A stretch of DNA of 64,000 nt, from NCBI GenBank assembly GCA_031399065.1, contig JANNOM010000083.1, positions 4,514-68,513 of the forward strand, given 5' to 3'. Positions within the stretch are counted from its first letter, which is position 1. Every line of letters begins with the position of its first letter. The notes under the pieces are model-generated. The model had not been told where the DNA came from, made no database searches, and saw only the letters and a list, made by a program, of their open reading frames with translations. The stretch comes from JADCRZ01 sp031399065. Its GTDB lineage: Bacteria; Bacteroidota; Bacteroidia; Chitinophagales; Chitinophagaceae. Positions 21,038 through 30,552 of this stretch are shown piece by piece. A program made the translations under genes and the position numbers.

Positions 21038-23947
21038 ATGCTGAGAATTTTATTAACCCTTTGCTTTTTATATTCAACCCTGGCAGAAGCACAAACACTT
21101 AGTGTAAAAGGTGTTTTAAAGGATGACGCGGATAAAATGCCCATACGGAGTGCTACTGTAAGACTGACTGCACAAAACGACACTACACTCAATTATAACG
21201 TGGTAACGGACAACAGGGGTGCTTTCATTTTCAATGGGATGCAGCCGCGCATTTACTTATTGCACATCAGCTCCGTGGGGTACGATTCCTTGAGGCAAAC
21301 GGTGATTCTTGCCGACAGTAGCATAGACCTGGGTACCTTGTCCGTTTTCAAAAAATCCAGTACGCTGGAAGGTGTGGTGGTCACCGGCACTATACCACCT
21401 GTAAAACAGAAAGCGGATACACTCGAATACAGCGCCAGTGCTTTTAAAGTAAACCCTGATGCGTTGGCGGAAGATATGATCAAAAAAATGCCGGGAGTAA
21501 CGGTAGATGCAGCAGGAACGGTAACGGCCCAGGGTGAGCAGGTAAAAAAGATCACGATCGACGGTCGGGATTTTTTTGGCGATGATGCTACTGCAGCACT
21601 GAGAAACCTTCCCGCAGAGGTGATAGACAAAGTACAGGTTTTTGACCGGATGAGCGACCAGTCGCAATTCACAGGCTTTGACGATGGTAATGCCTCCAAA
21701 TCCATCAATATTGTTACCAAGGCCGATATGCGCAATGGGCAGTTTGGACGGGTATATGCCGGGTATGGAACCGACAGCCGTTATAGTGCCGGAGGCAATA
21801 TGAGCTTTTTTAAAGATACCCGCCGGATTTCCCTGGTAGGGCTTTTCAATAATATCAATCAGCAAAACTTCGGGTCGCAGGACCTGCTGGGCGTTACCAG
21901 CAGCAGTGGTGGTGGCGGAGGAGGTAGGGGAAGTGGCGGCGGACGGGGTGGTGGCGGCGGTGGATACCGAGGTGGCGGAGGAATGGGCGGCTGGGGTCAG
22001 AACAATAATTTTCTCGTAGGGCAGCAAAGCGGCATTAGTAAAACTAATGCAGCCGGTATCAACTATTCCGATCAATGGGGGAAGAAGGTGGAAGTGACAG
22101 GCAGTTATTTCTTCAATAACAGCAATAATACCAATAGCGAAATATCCACCCAGAATTATGTAGGATCTAAATCGGGCGAGTTTTACAGCGATAGCAGTCT
22201 TTCCACCAGTGAAAATTATAATCATCGCGTTAATATGAGAATCGAATACAAGATCGATTCTTTCAATACCCTCACTTTTACTCCTAACCTGAGTTTGCAG
22301 GATAACAGCTCGGCCAACACTACCAGCAGCCTTTCCTTTCTGGAAGGCGTTAATTCGCAGGCTACCAGCTTTAATAACCAGGACAGGAACGGGTATAATC
22401 TGAGAAACGATCTTCTTTACCGGCATGCATTCCGTAAACGGGGCCGCACGTTCTCCGTTAATTTTAATACCGCCCTTAACAGAAACAAGGGAGATATCTA
22501 TACCAGTACCCTCAGTTTTTACAAGAGTGCTTTGCGCGAATCGGGGGATACGCTTGATCTTTACAGGGATCAGCTTACCAATGGCTATACCCTGGGGGGG
22601 ACCGTATCGTATACTGAACCAATCGGTAAAACGGGCCAGTTGGAGCTGAGCTATAATCCTTCTTATACTTCCAATAAAGCCAACCAGCTCGCTTACGACT
22701 ATGACAACCAGGGAAAAGAATACTCCTTACTGAATACCGGCTTATCTAATAAATTCGACAATTCGGTTACCACCCAGCGCACCGGCCTAAGTTACAGGAA
22801 GGGGAACCGGGAAAATATGGTCTCGCTGGGTGTCTCGTACCAGTACTCCGAGCTTGCCAGCAGTCAGATATACCCTCGTATACTGAACATCAATAAAAGC
22901 TTTAATAACCTGCTGCCAAATGCCATGATCAACAAAAAACTCTCCACCCGTAGCAGCATCCGTTTATTTTACCGTTCGTCTACCAACGCACCTTCTATTT
23001 CCCAATTACAGAATGTATACAACAACTCCAACCCACTTCAGTGGACATCGGGCAATCCTGATCTGAAACAACAGTTTACCAATTTCCTGGGTTCCCGTTT
23101 TTCCTATACCAACACCGTTAAAGGAAACAGCTTTTTCGCTAATTTCTTCGTTCAGAAGGTAGACAATTATATCAGTAACGCCATCTTCAGGGTAAGGGCA
23201 GACTCTTTTCAACTGGATTTCCCTGATACGCTTCGCAGGGGAGCACAGTTAACAAAACCCATTAACCTTGACGGCTACTGGAGCTTCCGGTCCTTTTTTA
23301 CTTATGGCCTGCCCGTTAAACTGATTAAGAGCAATTTGAACTTTAATGCGGGGTATACTTACTCCCGTTTACCGGGACAGATACAGGATACCAACACCGT
23401 TTCCAATAACAGTAACTTTAATCTCGGCGCAGTAATCGCCAGTAATATCAGTCAGTATATAGATTTTAATCTCTCTTATTCTGCCAACTTCAATACAGTG
23501 AAAAACTCCGCCCAGTCAGGCCAGAACACCGATTATTTTTCCCATGTAATAGGGATACAGACTAATTTTCTTTCCAAATCCGGTTGGTTTATACAGAATG
23601 ATTTAAGCAACCAGTATTATAAGGGGCTTACACAGGGTTTCAACCAGAATTTCTGGCTTTGGAACATGAGTGCGGGAAAGAAATTTCTCAAACAACAGAA
23701 GGCTGAAATCAAGTTAACCGTATTTGACTTGTTAGAACAAAATCAGAGCATCGTTAGAAACGTAACCGAAAACTATATAGAAGACGTTCAGAACCAGGTT
23801 TTACAACAATATTTTCTGCTTACATTCACTTATAAATTGAGGAACTTCGGGAAAAAGAAAGAGAATTCCAATTTTCGTAATCCCGATGATACACCGGGTT
23901 ATATGGGTCCGGGCGCTTTCCCGGGTCGGCCGCCAGGATCCTTTTAA
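21038..23947 (+). CDS. Outer-membrane beta-barrel receptor with carboxypeptidase-like domain (TonB-receptor fold)
   Basis: 969 residues from the Met at 21038, which starts a signal peptide (LRILLTLCFLYSTLAEAQ). A carboxypeptidase-regulatory-like domain (about 20-105) is followed by a plug-like segment (ALAEDMIKKMPGVTVDAAGT, KKITIDGRDFFGDDATAAL) and a long barrel of the OMP_b-brl_3 type. A Gly-rich stretch (about 287-322, runs of GGGGGG with Arg/Ser/Tyr) lies in an early barrel loop. It heads an operon with an ECF sigma factor, a probable anti-sigma and two Spy-like proteins, so it may be part of an envelope sensing or repair unit rather than a simple transporter. No SusD partner is present. 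Confidence 0.92.
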   Translation: MLRILLTLCFLYSTLAEAQTLSVKGVLKDDADKMPIRSATVRLTAQNDTTLNYNVVTDNRGAFIFNGMQPRIYLLHISSVGYDSLRQTVILADSSIDLGTLSVFKKSSTLEGVVVTGTIPPVKQKADTLEYSASAFKVNPDALAEDMIKKMPGVTVDAAGTVTAQGEQVKKITIDGRDFFGDDATAALRNLPAEVIDKVQVFDRMSDQSQFTGFDDGNASKSINIVTKADMRNGQFGRVYAGYGTDSRYSAGGNMSFFKDTRRISLVGLFNNINQQNFGSQDLLGVTSSSGGGGGGRGSGGGRGGGGGGYRGGGGMGGWGQNNNFLVGQQSGISKTNAAGINYSDQWGKKVEVTGSYFFNNSNNTNSEISTQNYVGSKSGEFYSDSSLSTSENYNHRVNMRIEYKIDSFNTLTFTPNLSLQDNSSANTTSSLSFLEGVNSQATSFNNQDRNGYNLRNDLLYRHAFRKRGRTFSVNFNTALNRNKGDIYTSTLSFYKSALRESGDTLDLYRDQLTNGYTLGGTVSYTEPIGKTGQLELSYNPSYTSNKANQLAYDYDNQGKEYSLLNTGLSNKFDNSVTTQRTGLSYRKGNRENMVSLGVSYQYSELASSQIYPRILNINKSFNNLLPNAMINKKLSTRSSIRLFYRSSTNAPSISQLQNVYNNSNPLQWTSGNPDLKQQFTNFLGSRFSYTNTVKGNSFFANFFVQKVDNYISNAIFRVRADSFQLDFPDTLRRGAQLTKPINLDGYWSFRSFFTYGLPVKLIKSNLNFNAGYTYSRLPGQIQDTNTVSNNSNFNLGAVIASNISQYIDFNLSYSANFNTVKNSAQSGQNTDYFSHVIGIQTNFLSKSGWFIQNDLSNQYYKGLTQGFNQNFWLWNMSAGKKFLKQQKAEIKLTVFDLLEQNQSIVRNVTENYIEDVQNQVLQQYFLLTFTYKLRNFGKKKENSNFRNPDDTPGYMGPGAFPGRPPGSF

Positions 23948-23965
23948 GGCTATGAACCAAGCACT

Positions 23966-24541
23966 ATGAGTGAATGGATATTAATTGAACAATTGAGGCA
24001 GGGCGATGAAACGGCCTTTAAGGCAATTGTAACTACCTGGAAGGATATGGTATACAATACTGCTTTAGGTATACTGCAAAACGCAGAAGATGCAGAAGAT
24101 GTGGCACAGGAGGTATTTGTACAAGTGTATGAGTCTATCGGATCTTTTAAAGGGGAATCCAAATTTTCCACCTGGCTTTACCGCATTACCATCACCAAAT
24201 CCATGGATCATATCCGGCGAAAAAAAAGGAAGAAACGGTTTGCCGGTATCCAGAGTCTTTTTGGTATTAATAACGAACCTGTTCACGAACCACCTGATTT
24301 TCATCATCCGGGTATTTCGCTGGATAACAAAGAAACGGCTGCCATATTAATGAAAGCGGTGAAGGGGTTACCGGAAAACCAGCAGGTAGCTTTTACGCTG
24401 CATAAAATGGAGGGATTGAGCTATCAGGAAGTGAGTGAAGTGATGAAGACTACTGTATCTTCGGTCGAGTCCCTGCTGCACCGTGCCAAGAACAACCTGA
24501 GAAAATCGTTGGGCAAATATTATGAATCACAAAAAGAATAG
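23966..24541 (+). CDS. RNA polymerase ECF sigma factor
   Basis: 191 residues. Region 2 has NAEDAEDVAQEVFVQVYESI and FKGESKFSTWLYRITITKSM; region 4 has LPENQQVAFTLHKMEGLSYQ and EVMKTTVSSVESLLHRAKNN. A linker with several His and Pro (EPPDFHHPG) separates them. It begins 18 bases after the barrel gene and is followed by a one-TM protein of anti-sigma type. It likely directs transcription of this operon, but no target promoter can be pointed out. Confidence 0.95.
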   Translation: MSEWILIEQLRQGDETAFKAIVTTWKDMVYNTALGILQNAEDAEDVAQEVFVQVYESIGSFKGESKFSTWLYRITITKSMDHIRRKKRKKRFAGIQSLFGINNEPVHEPPDFHHPGISLDNKETAAILMKAVKGLPENQQVAFTLHKMEGLSYQEVSEVMKTTVSSVESLLHRAKNNLRKSLGKYYESQKE

Positions 24542-24594
24542 GCGACAATTGTTACCCACAAGTTTTATTTAAAGTTCACGTCAAAATAAGGTCT

Positions 24595-24921
24595 ATGAAC
24601 ACAAAAGAAAAAATACAAAATGCGCTCGATAGCCTGAACAATATGCAGCGGGCCACGCCGGGTCCTTTCTTTTATACCAGGCTGAGCGCGCGGCTGCTCA
24701 GGGAGCCGGTAACTACCTGGGAAAGACTAAGTCACCTGATATCCCGCCCCGCGGTGGCCATTGGAGCCCTTTGCCTGATAATATCCATCAATATGGCCGT
24801 AGTACTCAACCAGGCAGATGAATCAAATATAACCTTCGAAACGCCGGAACTTGCATTGGCAGATGAGTATGCTATTGCCACTACCAGTTTTTATGATTAT
24901 GAAAACGGGGAGACGAAATGA
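24595..24921 (+). CDS. One-TM protein, probable anti-sigma factor
   Basis: 108 residues: a cytoplasmic N-terminus (TKEKIQNALDSLNNMQRATP, PGPFFYTRLSARLL), a single membrane helix (AVAIGALCLIISINMAVVLN, about 72-90) and a short acidic tail. The pattern ATPGPFFYTRL before one helix is common in genes right after ECF sigma genes in Bacteroidota. There is no zinc motif. It overlaps the next gene by four bases (ATGA). Anti-sigma function is inferred from position and topology. Confidence 0.72.
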   Translation: MNTKEKIQNALDSLNNMQRATPGPFFYTRLSARLLREPVTTWERLSHLISRPAVAIGALCLIISINMAVVLNQADESNITFETPELALADEYAIATTSFYDYENGETK

Positions 24922-25463
24922 GCCGGATGCTGAATAATACCAAAGTACTGATATTTATCATCGCCATATTACTGATTGCCAATATAGCTATACTGATATT
25001 TTTCCTGGGGGCTAAACATCCTCCCCAAAAGAACGATCATAACGCAGGCAACAGGCCTAAATTTTCGGAGTTTTTAAAGAACGATATAAAATTCAGCCAG
25101 GCGCAATTGAAAGAATACGACTCCATCAAGAAAGTACACTGGAAAACGGCCCGACCCATTTTTAATGCGATGAATGCTGCCAAGGATAGTTTATATTTTC
25201 ATTTGCGCGACAGCATTGTGAGCGACCAGTTTTTGCTGGAAGCTACTGACAGCATAGCCCAGCGGCAAAAACAGATGGATCTCCAGATGTTTGTGCACTT
25301 CAGGAATATGCGCAATCTCTGTACACCGGAACAGAAACCTTTATTCGACTCCCTGGTGCAGGACCTAATACGAAAGATGACGAACTCCTACCGGAGAGAC
25401 GGTCGGCCGCCGAAGCCGGAGGGCAAGGATAAGAAGGCTGATTCGTCCGTAACCAGTCGCTAG
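24918..25463 (+). CDS. Spy/CpxP-like periplasmic protein with N-terminal anchor
   Basis: 181 residues: one membrane helix (TKVLIFIIAILLIANIAILIFFL) followed by a helical periplasmic part (FLKNDIKFSQAQLKEYDSIK, then MNAAKDSLYFHLRD and FVHFRNMRNLCTPEQKPLFD), ending in a Lys/Asp/Pro-rich tail. The phrase RxLCTPEQKxxFD is typical of the periplasmic heavy-metal sensor / Spy-CpxP group, which bind misfolded envelope proteins or metals. Start overlaps the previous stop, so translation is coupled. Confidence 0.83.
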   Translation: MSRMLNNTKVLIFIIAILLIANIAILIFFLGAKHPPQKNDHNAGNRPKFSEFLKNDIKFSQAQLKEYDSIKKVHWKTARPIFNAMNAAKDSLYFHLRDSIVSDQFLLEATDSIAQRQKQMDLQMFVHFRNMRNLCTPEQKPLFDSLVQDLIRKMTNSYRRDGRPPKPEGKDKKADSSVTSR

Positions 25464-25495
25464 CCCTATATTTTAATGATTAAAAAAATGAAAAA

Positions 25496-25915
25496 ATGAA
25501 AAATACAATCTTGTTATCTGTTCTATGTCTATTCGCCGGTATTTTAACGGCAACCGCACAGGGTGGCGGTAACTATCAACGCCGCACTGTGGAAGAAAGA
25601 GTAAAAACAACCCTGGAAAAATTAACACCGGAACTGAAGCTGGAAGCCAACCAAACAGCGCTTACTGACAGTGCGTTTACCGGTTATTACAGGAGCATGG
25701 ATAAATTGCGTGAAGGCATGCAACAGGGTACACGCCCCGATAGAACGCAGTATGAGAAACTGATAGCAGAAAGAGATGAAAAGCTCAAAAAGGTTTTCAG
25801 TGCAGAACAGTATAAAAAATTTAAAGAGGAACTCGAAGCAACCATGCGCCCGGGCAGAGGTGGTAATCGTCCGGCAGGCGGCGGCAACGCCCCACAGGGT
25901 GGCAGTAACCAATAA
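25496..25915 (+). CDS. Secreted Spy-like helical protein
   Basis: 139 residues with a signal peptide (KNTILLSVLCLFAGILTATAQ), then a charged helical region with the Spy-like phrases EERVKTTLEKLTPELKLEAN, QTALTDSAFTGYYRSM and KVFSAEQYKKFKEEL, and a Gly/Asn/Pro-rich tail (RPGRGGNRPAGGGNAPQ). It closes the operon of barrel, sigma, anti-sigma and anchored Spy-like protein. A periplasmic chaperone or stress role is inferred. Confidence 0.82.
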   Translation: MKNTILLSVLCLFAGILTATAQGGGNYQRRTVEERVKTTLEKLTPELKLEANQTALTDSAFTGYYRSMDKLREGMQQGTRPDRTQYEKLIAERDEKLKKVFSAEQYKKFKEELEATMRPGRGGNRPAGGGNAPQGGSNQ

Positions 25916-25941
25916 GTCTTTCTATTGAGCAGGAAGTAAAC

Positions 25942-25976
25942 AAGCGCCGACCGGTATAATACCCGGGCCGGCGCTT
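25942..25976. terminator. Bidirectional terminator after the envelope operon
   Basis: AAGCGCCG (25942-25949) pairs with CGGCGCTT (25969-25976), with further CCGG pairing inside. It reaches the stop codon of the convergent DsbA-family gene. Confidence 0.8.
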
Positions 25977-26626
25977 TACGTTATGGTAGTCAATACACTT
26001 TCCATCGTGGTTTTCAGCGTATCGTAATCAGTATAACCGCGGCCCAATAAATAGAATTTTGACTCACTCGCCTGGAGTAAAACAGTGGGATAACCATTTA
26101 CCTGCAAACGCTTTACGAGTGCAAATTCATAGTGGGCTTTTTCATTATAATCCGCGGAAGCGAGCGCAGCATAAAATGCTTCGGCCGGTATATCGTATTT
26201 ATCAAGCAAGTGCCTGTATGCTTCATTATCGCACAGGTCTCTCCCCTCGTAATGCAAGGCATATTGCAGGTCTGAAGCAAAAGCCACCTGCATATCCGGG
26301 TAATAATCTTTAAATATGCAAAGAGCGATAGCAGGTTTAAGAGACTGGGGGAACCAGTCACTTTCTTCCGGGTGGTTTATATGCCAGAGATAATCTTCTC
26401 CGAAACGCACACCAGTATATTCCTCCACCGTTTTGTATGCTTTGCGTATATAATCTGCTGTGGTACTAATATGCCTTGGAATATCGGTAATGATCATTCC
26501 GCCGGAGAGCACTTCAAACGAAAAGCGGGTTTTATGTTCTTCGGCAATCTTTTTTATAACCGGGCTGAATCCGTAACACCATCCGCAGTATGCGTCGTAA
26601 CAGTAATATACGGTATATTTATCCAT
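25976..26626 (-). CDS. DsbA-family (FrnE/DsbA-like) thiol oxidoreductase
   Basis: 216 residues with the active site CYDAYCGWCYGFSP (Cys14 and Cys17) directly at the N-terminus and no signal peptide, so it is cytoplasmic. The helical insert and the cis-Pro in VNGYPTVLLQ fit DsbA-family proteins of the FrnE/YjbH type. The exact role is unknown; thiol-redox chemistry or a protease adaptor are both possible. Confidence 0.9.
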   Translation of the reverse strand: MDKYTVYYCYDAYCGWCYGFSPVIKKIAEEHKTRFSFEVLSGGMIITDIPRHISTTADYIRKAYKTVEEYTGVRFGEDYLWHINHPEESDWFPQSLKPAIALCIFKDYYPDMQVAFASDLQYALHYEGRDLCDNEAYRHLLDKYDIPAEAFYAALASADYNEKAHYEFALVKRLQVNGYPTVLLQASESKFYLLGRGYTDYDTLKTTMESVLTTIT

Positions 26627-26637
26627 AACACAAATGT

Positions 26638-27621
26638 CTAAAGGTTAGCAGGCAGTCTCTTTTCAAAGGCATTAAATCGCAAACCTACGGTAAGCTGAAA
26701 GGTAGCTTCATTGGCCAGCACGCCTATATTGGAAACCGGCGTAAAAGAGTTATTGTAGCGCAGTGAGGCAGAGACAAAGTATTTTTCCTGGTTATAACCT
26801 CCCGATGCAAGTATTCGCGCGCTTGTTTGCCAGTGAAGCCCATTGGTGATCTTTGTTTCCGATACGGCATGATGATACCCGAACCCGGCTCCTACGAACA
26901 GTCCGCCGGAAAGAAAGTAAGTACCTTCTTCGAAACTGAACGTGTACATGTAACCGGGCCGGACGTCGAGATTATAAACCGTCAGCTTTTGCAGACCTGC
27001 CATTTTTCCAAACCGTTCATCGTACACTGTTCCGGTGGGAATAATATTTCCGTCTTTTCCTTTTGCGCGCATAATAAACGGATTTATTTCAAACATAAAA
27101 GCACCTGCCGATCTGCGTTGTCTTTTGGAATATTCTGAGATGGCCGCCAGCGAAAAGCGGGTATGGTTGAAATTATACATCCAGTATGGACTGAACTTGA
27201 ATAAGTTGATACTGCTTTTTGTATCGATCACTTTCTGATCTTCCAGCGCGGCAACATTGCTGTAAAATCCCAGCTTGCCGCCAACGCTTACCGGTCCGTT
27301 GGTTTCATACAGGGCGATTACGAACGATTTGTTATTCGTTTTACTATTAATGGTTTGGGAAATAGAAAAGTTGAGGAACTTATAATAGACGTTCAGTGAA
27401 AGGTTGGTGCCGGTATTAAAGGGGAAACTCGCTGTTGCGGGAATTACCGTGTAATCCGGGCTGATCTGCAACCCGGCCCCCGTTCTTTCCAGGGAAAGCC
27501 GCGCCACATAAGGATAAACATAATCCTGGATATAGGCCCTGTCAAGATCGGCCTGTGCAAAAGCATTTATCCGGAAAAGTAAGACCAATAGCAGCAGGAG
27601 ACTTATTTTTATAAAATTCAT
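26638..27621 (-). CDS. DUF4421-like outer-membrane barrel protein
   Basis: 327 residues from the Met at 27621, which starts a signal peptide (NFIKISLLLLLVLLFRINAFAQ). The rest is a succession of amphipathic beta strands (TNLSLNVYYKFLNFSISQTI, SPYWMYNFNHTRFSLAAISE, GGLFVGAGFGYHHAV) ending in a strand typical of outer-membrane proteins. It resembles the DUF4421 family of Bacteroidota, assigned by recall. Function unknown. It sits between polA and the DsbA-like gene on the same strand. Confidence 0.75.
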   Translation of the reverse strand: MNFIKISLLLLLVLLFRINAFAQADLDRAYIQDYVYPYVARLSLERTGAGLQISPDYTVIPATASFPFNTGTNLSLNVYYKFLNFSISQTINSKTNNKSFVIALYETNGPVSVGGKLGFYSNVAALEDQKVIDTKSSINLFKFSPYWMYNFNHTRFSLAAISEYSKRQRRSAGAFMFEINPFIMRAKGKDGNIIPTGTVYDERFGKMAGLQKLTVYNLDVRPGYMYTFSFEEGTYFLSGGLFVGAGFGYHHAVSETKITNGLHWQTSARILASGGYNQEKYFVSASLRYNNSFTPVSNIGVLANEATFQLTVGLRFNAFEKRLPANL

Positions 27622-27668
27622 TATTCCGGATTGAACAATTTTAATGCCTGATATGTGTCGGATCAAAC

Positions 27669-30500
27669 TCAATGTGCTTCCAGCCAGTTGATGCCTACGC
27701 CTACTTCTGCATTAGCAGGAACATTGTTGGGAAGCAGCAGCGCATTTTGCATACATTCTACCACCAGTGTTTTCAGCAGGTCAACTTCTTCTTTATGTGC
27801 GTCAAATACCAGTTCATCATGTACCTGTAACAACATCTTCGACTTCAGTTTTCTTTTGCTGAATTCGTCGTGTATGCTGATCATGGCCAGCTTTATCATA
27901 TCTGCAGCGGTGCCTTGTATGGGCGAGTTAATGGCGTTTCTTTCTGCAAATCCCCTCACGGTAAAGTTTGCCGAATTAATATCTTTCAGCCATCTTTTTC
28001 TTCCCATGAGCGTTTTAACATACCCGTTCTCCCGTGCAAAATTAATAGTATCGTCCATATACCGCTGGATATTGGGAAACTGCTTTTTATAGTTATCTAT
28101 AATTTCCCTGGCTTCACCCCTGGATACACCGAGGTTCTCCGCAAGCCCGAAAGCCCCCTGTCCGTATATGATGCCGAAGTTTACGCTTTTGGCTTTATAG
28201 CGCATTTCTTTCGTTACGGCTGTTTCCTCCACTCCGAATACTTTGGCGGCAGTGGCAGTATGTATATCGCTGCCGCTTGTAAAGGCAGCGCACATATTAG
28301 GGTCTCCGCTGATGGCGGCAACGATGCGCAGTTCTATCTGCGAATAGTCTGCGCTTAAAAGCAGGTGATCTGCATCTCGCGGTACAAAAGCCTTACGTAT
28401 CTCGCGGCCTTTGGCCGTACGTATCGGTATGTTTTGCAGGTTGGGATTGGTGCTGCTTAGTCTACCCGTTACCGCAACCGCCTGGGCATAGGAAGTATGT
28501 ACGCGTCCTGTTTTGGGGTTTATAAGAATGGGAAGGGCGTCTATATAAGTGGATTTAAGTTTGGTGAGTTCGCGGAACCCCAGTATATCGTCTACTATCT
28601 GGTTCTGATGGGCCAGTTTTGCCAGTACTTCTTCGCCGGTAGCATACTGGCCGGTCTTGGTTTTTTTGGCCTTAGGGTCCAGTTTCAGTTTCTCGAAAAG
28701 AATTTCTCCCAGTTGCTTAGGTGATGAAACATTAAAACGCATGCCTGCCTGTTCATATATGTTTTCTTCGTAACGTTTTACTTCCAGCTCGAGTTGCTGT
28801 GAATAATCTTTAAGAAAAGCGGTGTCTACTTTTATGCCTTCGAACTCGATCGCTGCCAGTATTTTCACCAGGGGTGTTTCCACTTCTTCGAATACGCGCT
28901 CCACTTCACGTTTTGTAATCAGCGGAACAAAAGCATGATGAAGCTGTAAGGTAATATCGGCATCTTCTGCAGCGTATTCTTTGATCTTTTCCAGTTCCAC
29001 GTCACGCATATTTCCCTGGTTCTTTCCTTTTTTACCGATCATTTCCTCTATGTGTACGGGCTCATACCCCAGGAACTGGGCACTTAACAAATCCATGCCC
29101 CTTCTGCCTTCCGGTTCTATTACATAATGGGCTACCATCGTGTCGAATATCTTTCCTTTTATTTCAATGCCATACCACTTTAACACCAGCAGATCGTATT
29201 TGGCGTTCTGTCCTACCCATAAAATGGATGTATTTTCATATAGGGGTTTAAATAAGGCTAACAGGTTCAGTGTCTGCTCCCGGTCTGCCGGGCAGGGTAT
29301 ATAAAACCCTGTACCTGGCAAAAACGAAAAGCTAAGTCCTACCAGTTCAGCGTTATTGGCATCGATACCGGTTGTTTCGGTATCGAATGAAATGGTGGAT
29401 TGCTGCGATAAGGTTTCTATCAATTGCCTAATGGCTGCTTCGTCCTGTACCAGCATATAACTATGCGGGGTGTTATGAATATTCTTTTCGGCCACCAGTC
29501 CGCCTGCTGGTTCTTCTTCCGCTATCTCTGGCTCTGCGGACTTAACAGGCTTTTGTTTATTTTCAACTGCGTTGCCGAACAGATCGGTCTGTGTACTTTG
29601 AGGAGCAACATTAAAGACACTGTAATTTTCTCCCAGTATTCTTCTTCCAAGCGATTTAAATTCAAGCTCTGTAAATATCTCGGTCAGTTCGGCACTGTTA
29701 TGTTCCTTTAACCGGTAGTCTTCCGGGTGAAATGCTACTGGTACGCTGGTAATAATGGTAGCCAGTTTTTTGCTCATGATAGCCTGCTCTCTTCCGTTAC
29801 GGATTTTTTCTCCTACCGATCCTTTAATATTTTCTGCATTTGCCAGCACATTCTCCAGCGTTCCATATTCTTTCAACAGTTTGCAGGCTGTTTTTTCACC
29901 GATGCCCGCAATACCGGGTATATTATCCACCGCATCGCCCATCATGCCCAGCATGTCCACTACCTGCGTTACATTTTCGATGCACCATTTATCCGTTATC
30001 TTTTTTGCGTCCAGTATTTCGGAGGGGTTGCCCTGGTATCCGGGTTTGTAAATATATACATGGTCGTGTGTAAGCAACTGGCCATAATCTTTGTCCGGTG
30101 TAACCATATATACCTCGTATCCATCATCGGCGGCTTGCCATGCGAGGGTGCCTATTACATCGTCCGCCTCGAAGCCGTCCAGCTCCACCACGGGAATATT
30201 AAAGCCTTTTATGATTTTCTTGATATCGTCTATCGAGTTCAGCAAATCCTCCGGGGCTTCCTGCCTGTTGGCTTTGTACGCGGAAAAATCGATATGCCTT
30301 TCCGTTGGGGCATGCGTATCGAAGCATACCGCAATATGAGTAGGTTTTTCTTTATTGATCAGGTCGAACAAGGTATTGGTAAACCCGAATTGGGCATTGG
30401 TGTTTTTCCCCTTGGAAGAAATGATCGGGCTCCGGATCAGCGCATAGTAGGCTCTATAGATAAGGGCCATAGCATCCAGGAGATAGAGTTTTTTGTTCAT
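27669..30500 (-). CDS. polA: DNA polymerase I
   Basis: 943 residues with all three domains: 5' nuclease (residues 1-290, including DGFEADDVIGTLAWQA and DMLGMMGDAVDNIPGIAGIG), 3'-5' exonuclease with intact acidic motifs (ISFDTETTGIDANN, AEDADITLQLHHAF), and polymerase with motif A (LSADYSQIELR), motif B (RYKAKSVNFGIIYGQ) and motif C (LLQVHDELVFD). It fills gaps and removes RNA primers. Proofreading residues are present, unlike in some bacterial PolI. Confidence 0.98.
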   Translation of the reverse strand: MNKKLYLLDAMALIYRAYYALIRSPIISSKGKNTNAQFGFTNTLFDLINKEKPTHIAVCFDTHAPTERHIDFSAYKANRQEAPEDLLNSIDDIKKIIKGFNIPVVELDGFEADDVIGTLAWQAADDGYEVYMVTPDKDYGQLLTHDHVYIYKPGYQGNPSEILDAKKITDKWCIENVTQVVDMLGMMGDAVDNIPGIAGIGEKTACKLLKEYGTLENVLANAENIKGSVGEKIRNGREQAIMSKKLATIITSVPVAFHPEDYRLKEHNSAELTEIFTELEFKSLGRRILGENYSVFNVAPQSTQTDLFGNAVENKQKPVKSAEPEIAEEEPAGGLVAEKNIHNTPHSYMLVQDEAAIRQLIETLSQQSTISFDTETTGIDANNAELVGLSFSFLPGTGFYIPCPADREQTLNLLALFKPLYENTSILWVGQNAKYDLLVLKWYGIEIKGKIFDTMVAHYVIEPEGRRGMDLLSAQFLGYEPVHIEEMIGKKGKNQGNMRDVELEKIKEYAAEDADITLQLHHAFVPLITKREVERVFEEVETPLVKILAAIEFEGIKVDTAFLKDYSQQLELEVKRYEENIYEQAGMRFNVSSPKQLGEILFEKLKLDPKAKKTKTGQYATGEEVLAKLAHQNQIVDDILGFRELTKLKSTYIDALPILINPKTGRVHTSYAQAVAVTGRLSSTNPNLQNIPIRTAKGREIRKAFVPRDADHLLLSADYSQIELRIVAAISGDPNMCAAFTSGSDIHTATAAKVFGVEETAVTKEMRYKAKSVNFGIIYGQGAFGLAENLGVSRGEAREIIDNYKKQFPNIQRYMDDTINFARENGYVKTLMGRKRWLKDINSANFTVRGFAERNAINSPIQGTAADMIKLAMISIHDEFSKRKLKSKMLLQVHDELVFDAHKEEVDLLKTLVVECMQNALLLPNNVPANAEVGVGINWLEAH

Positions 30501-30552
30501 TGCGCTAAATTAGTTAAACTAACGGCGAAGCAATTCATTTTCAACTATTGTT

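Noticed and set aside
21910..22000. Gly-rich run as a sequencing or frameshift artefact
   Set aside because: The reading frame is kept before and after, and barrel sequence continues normally.
21257..22426. 389-residue minus-strand ORF
   Set aside because: Long open frame antisense to the outer-membrane barrel gene; it has no recognisable domain and is a shadow.
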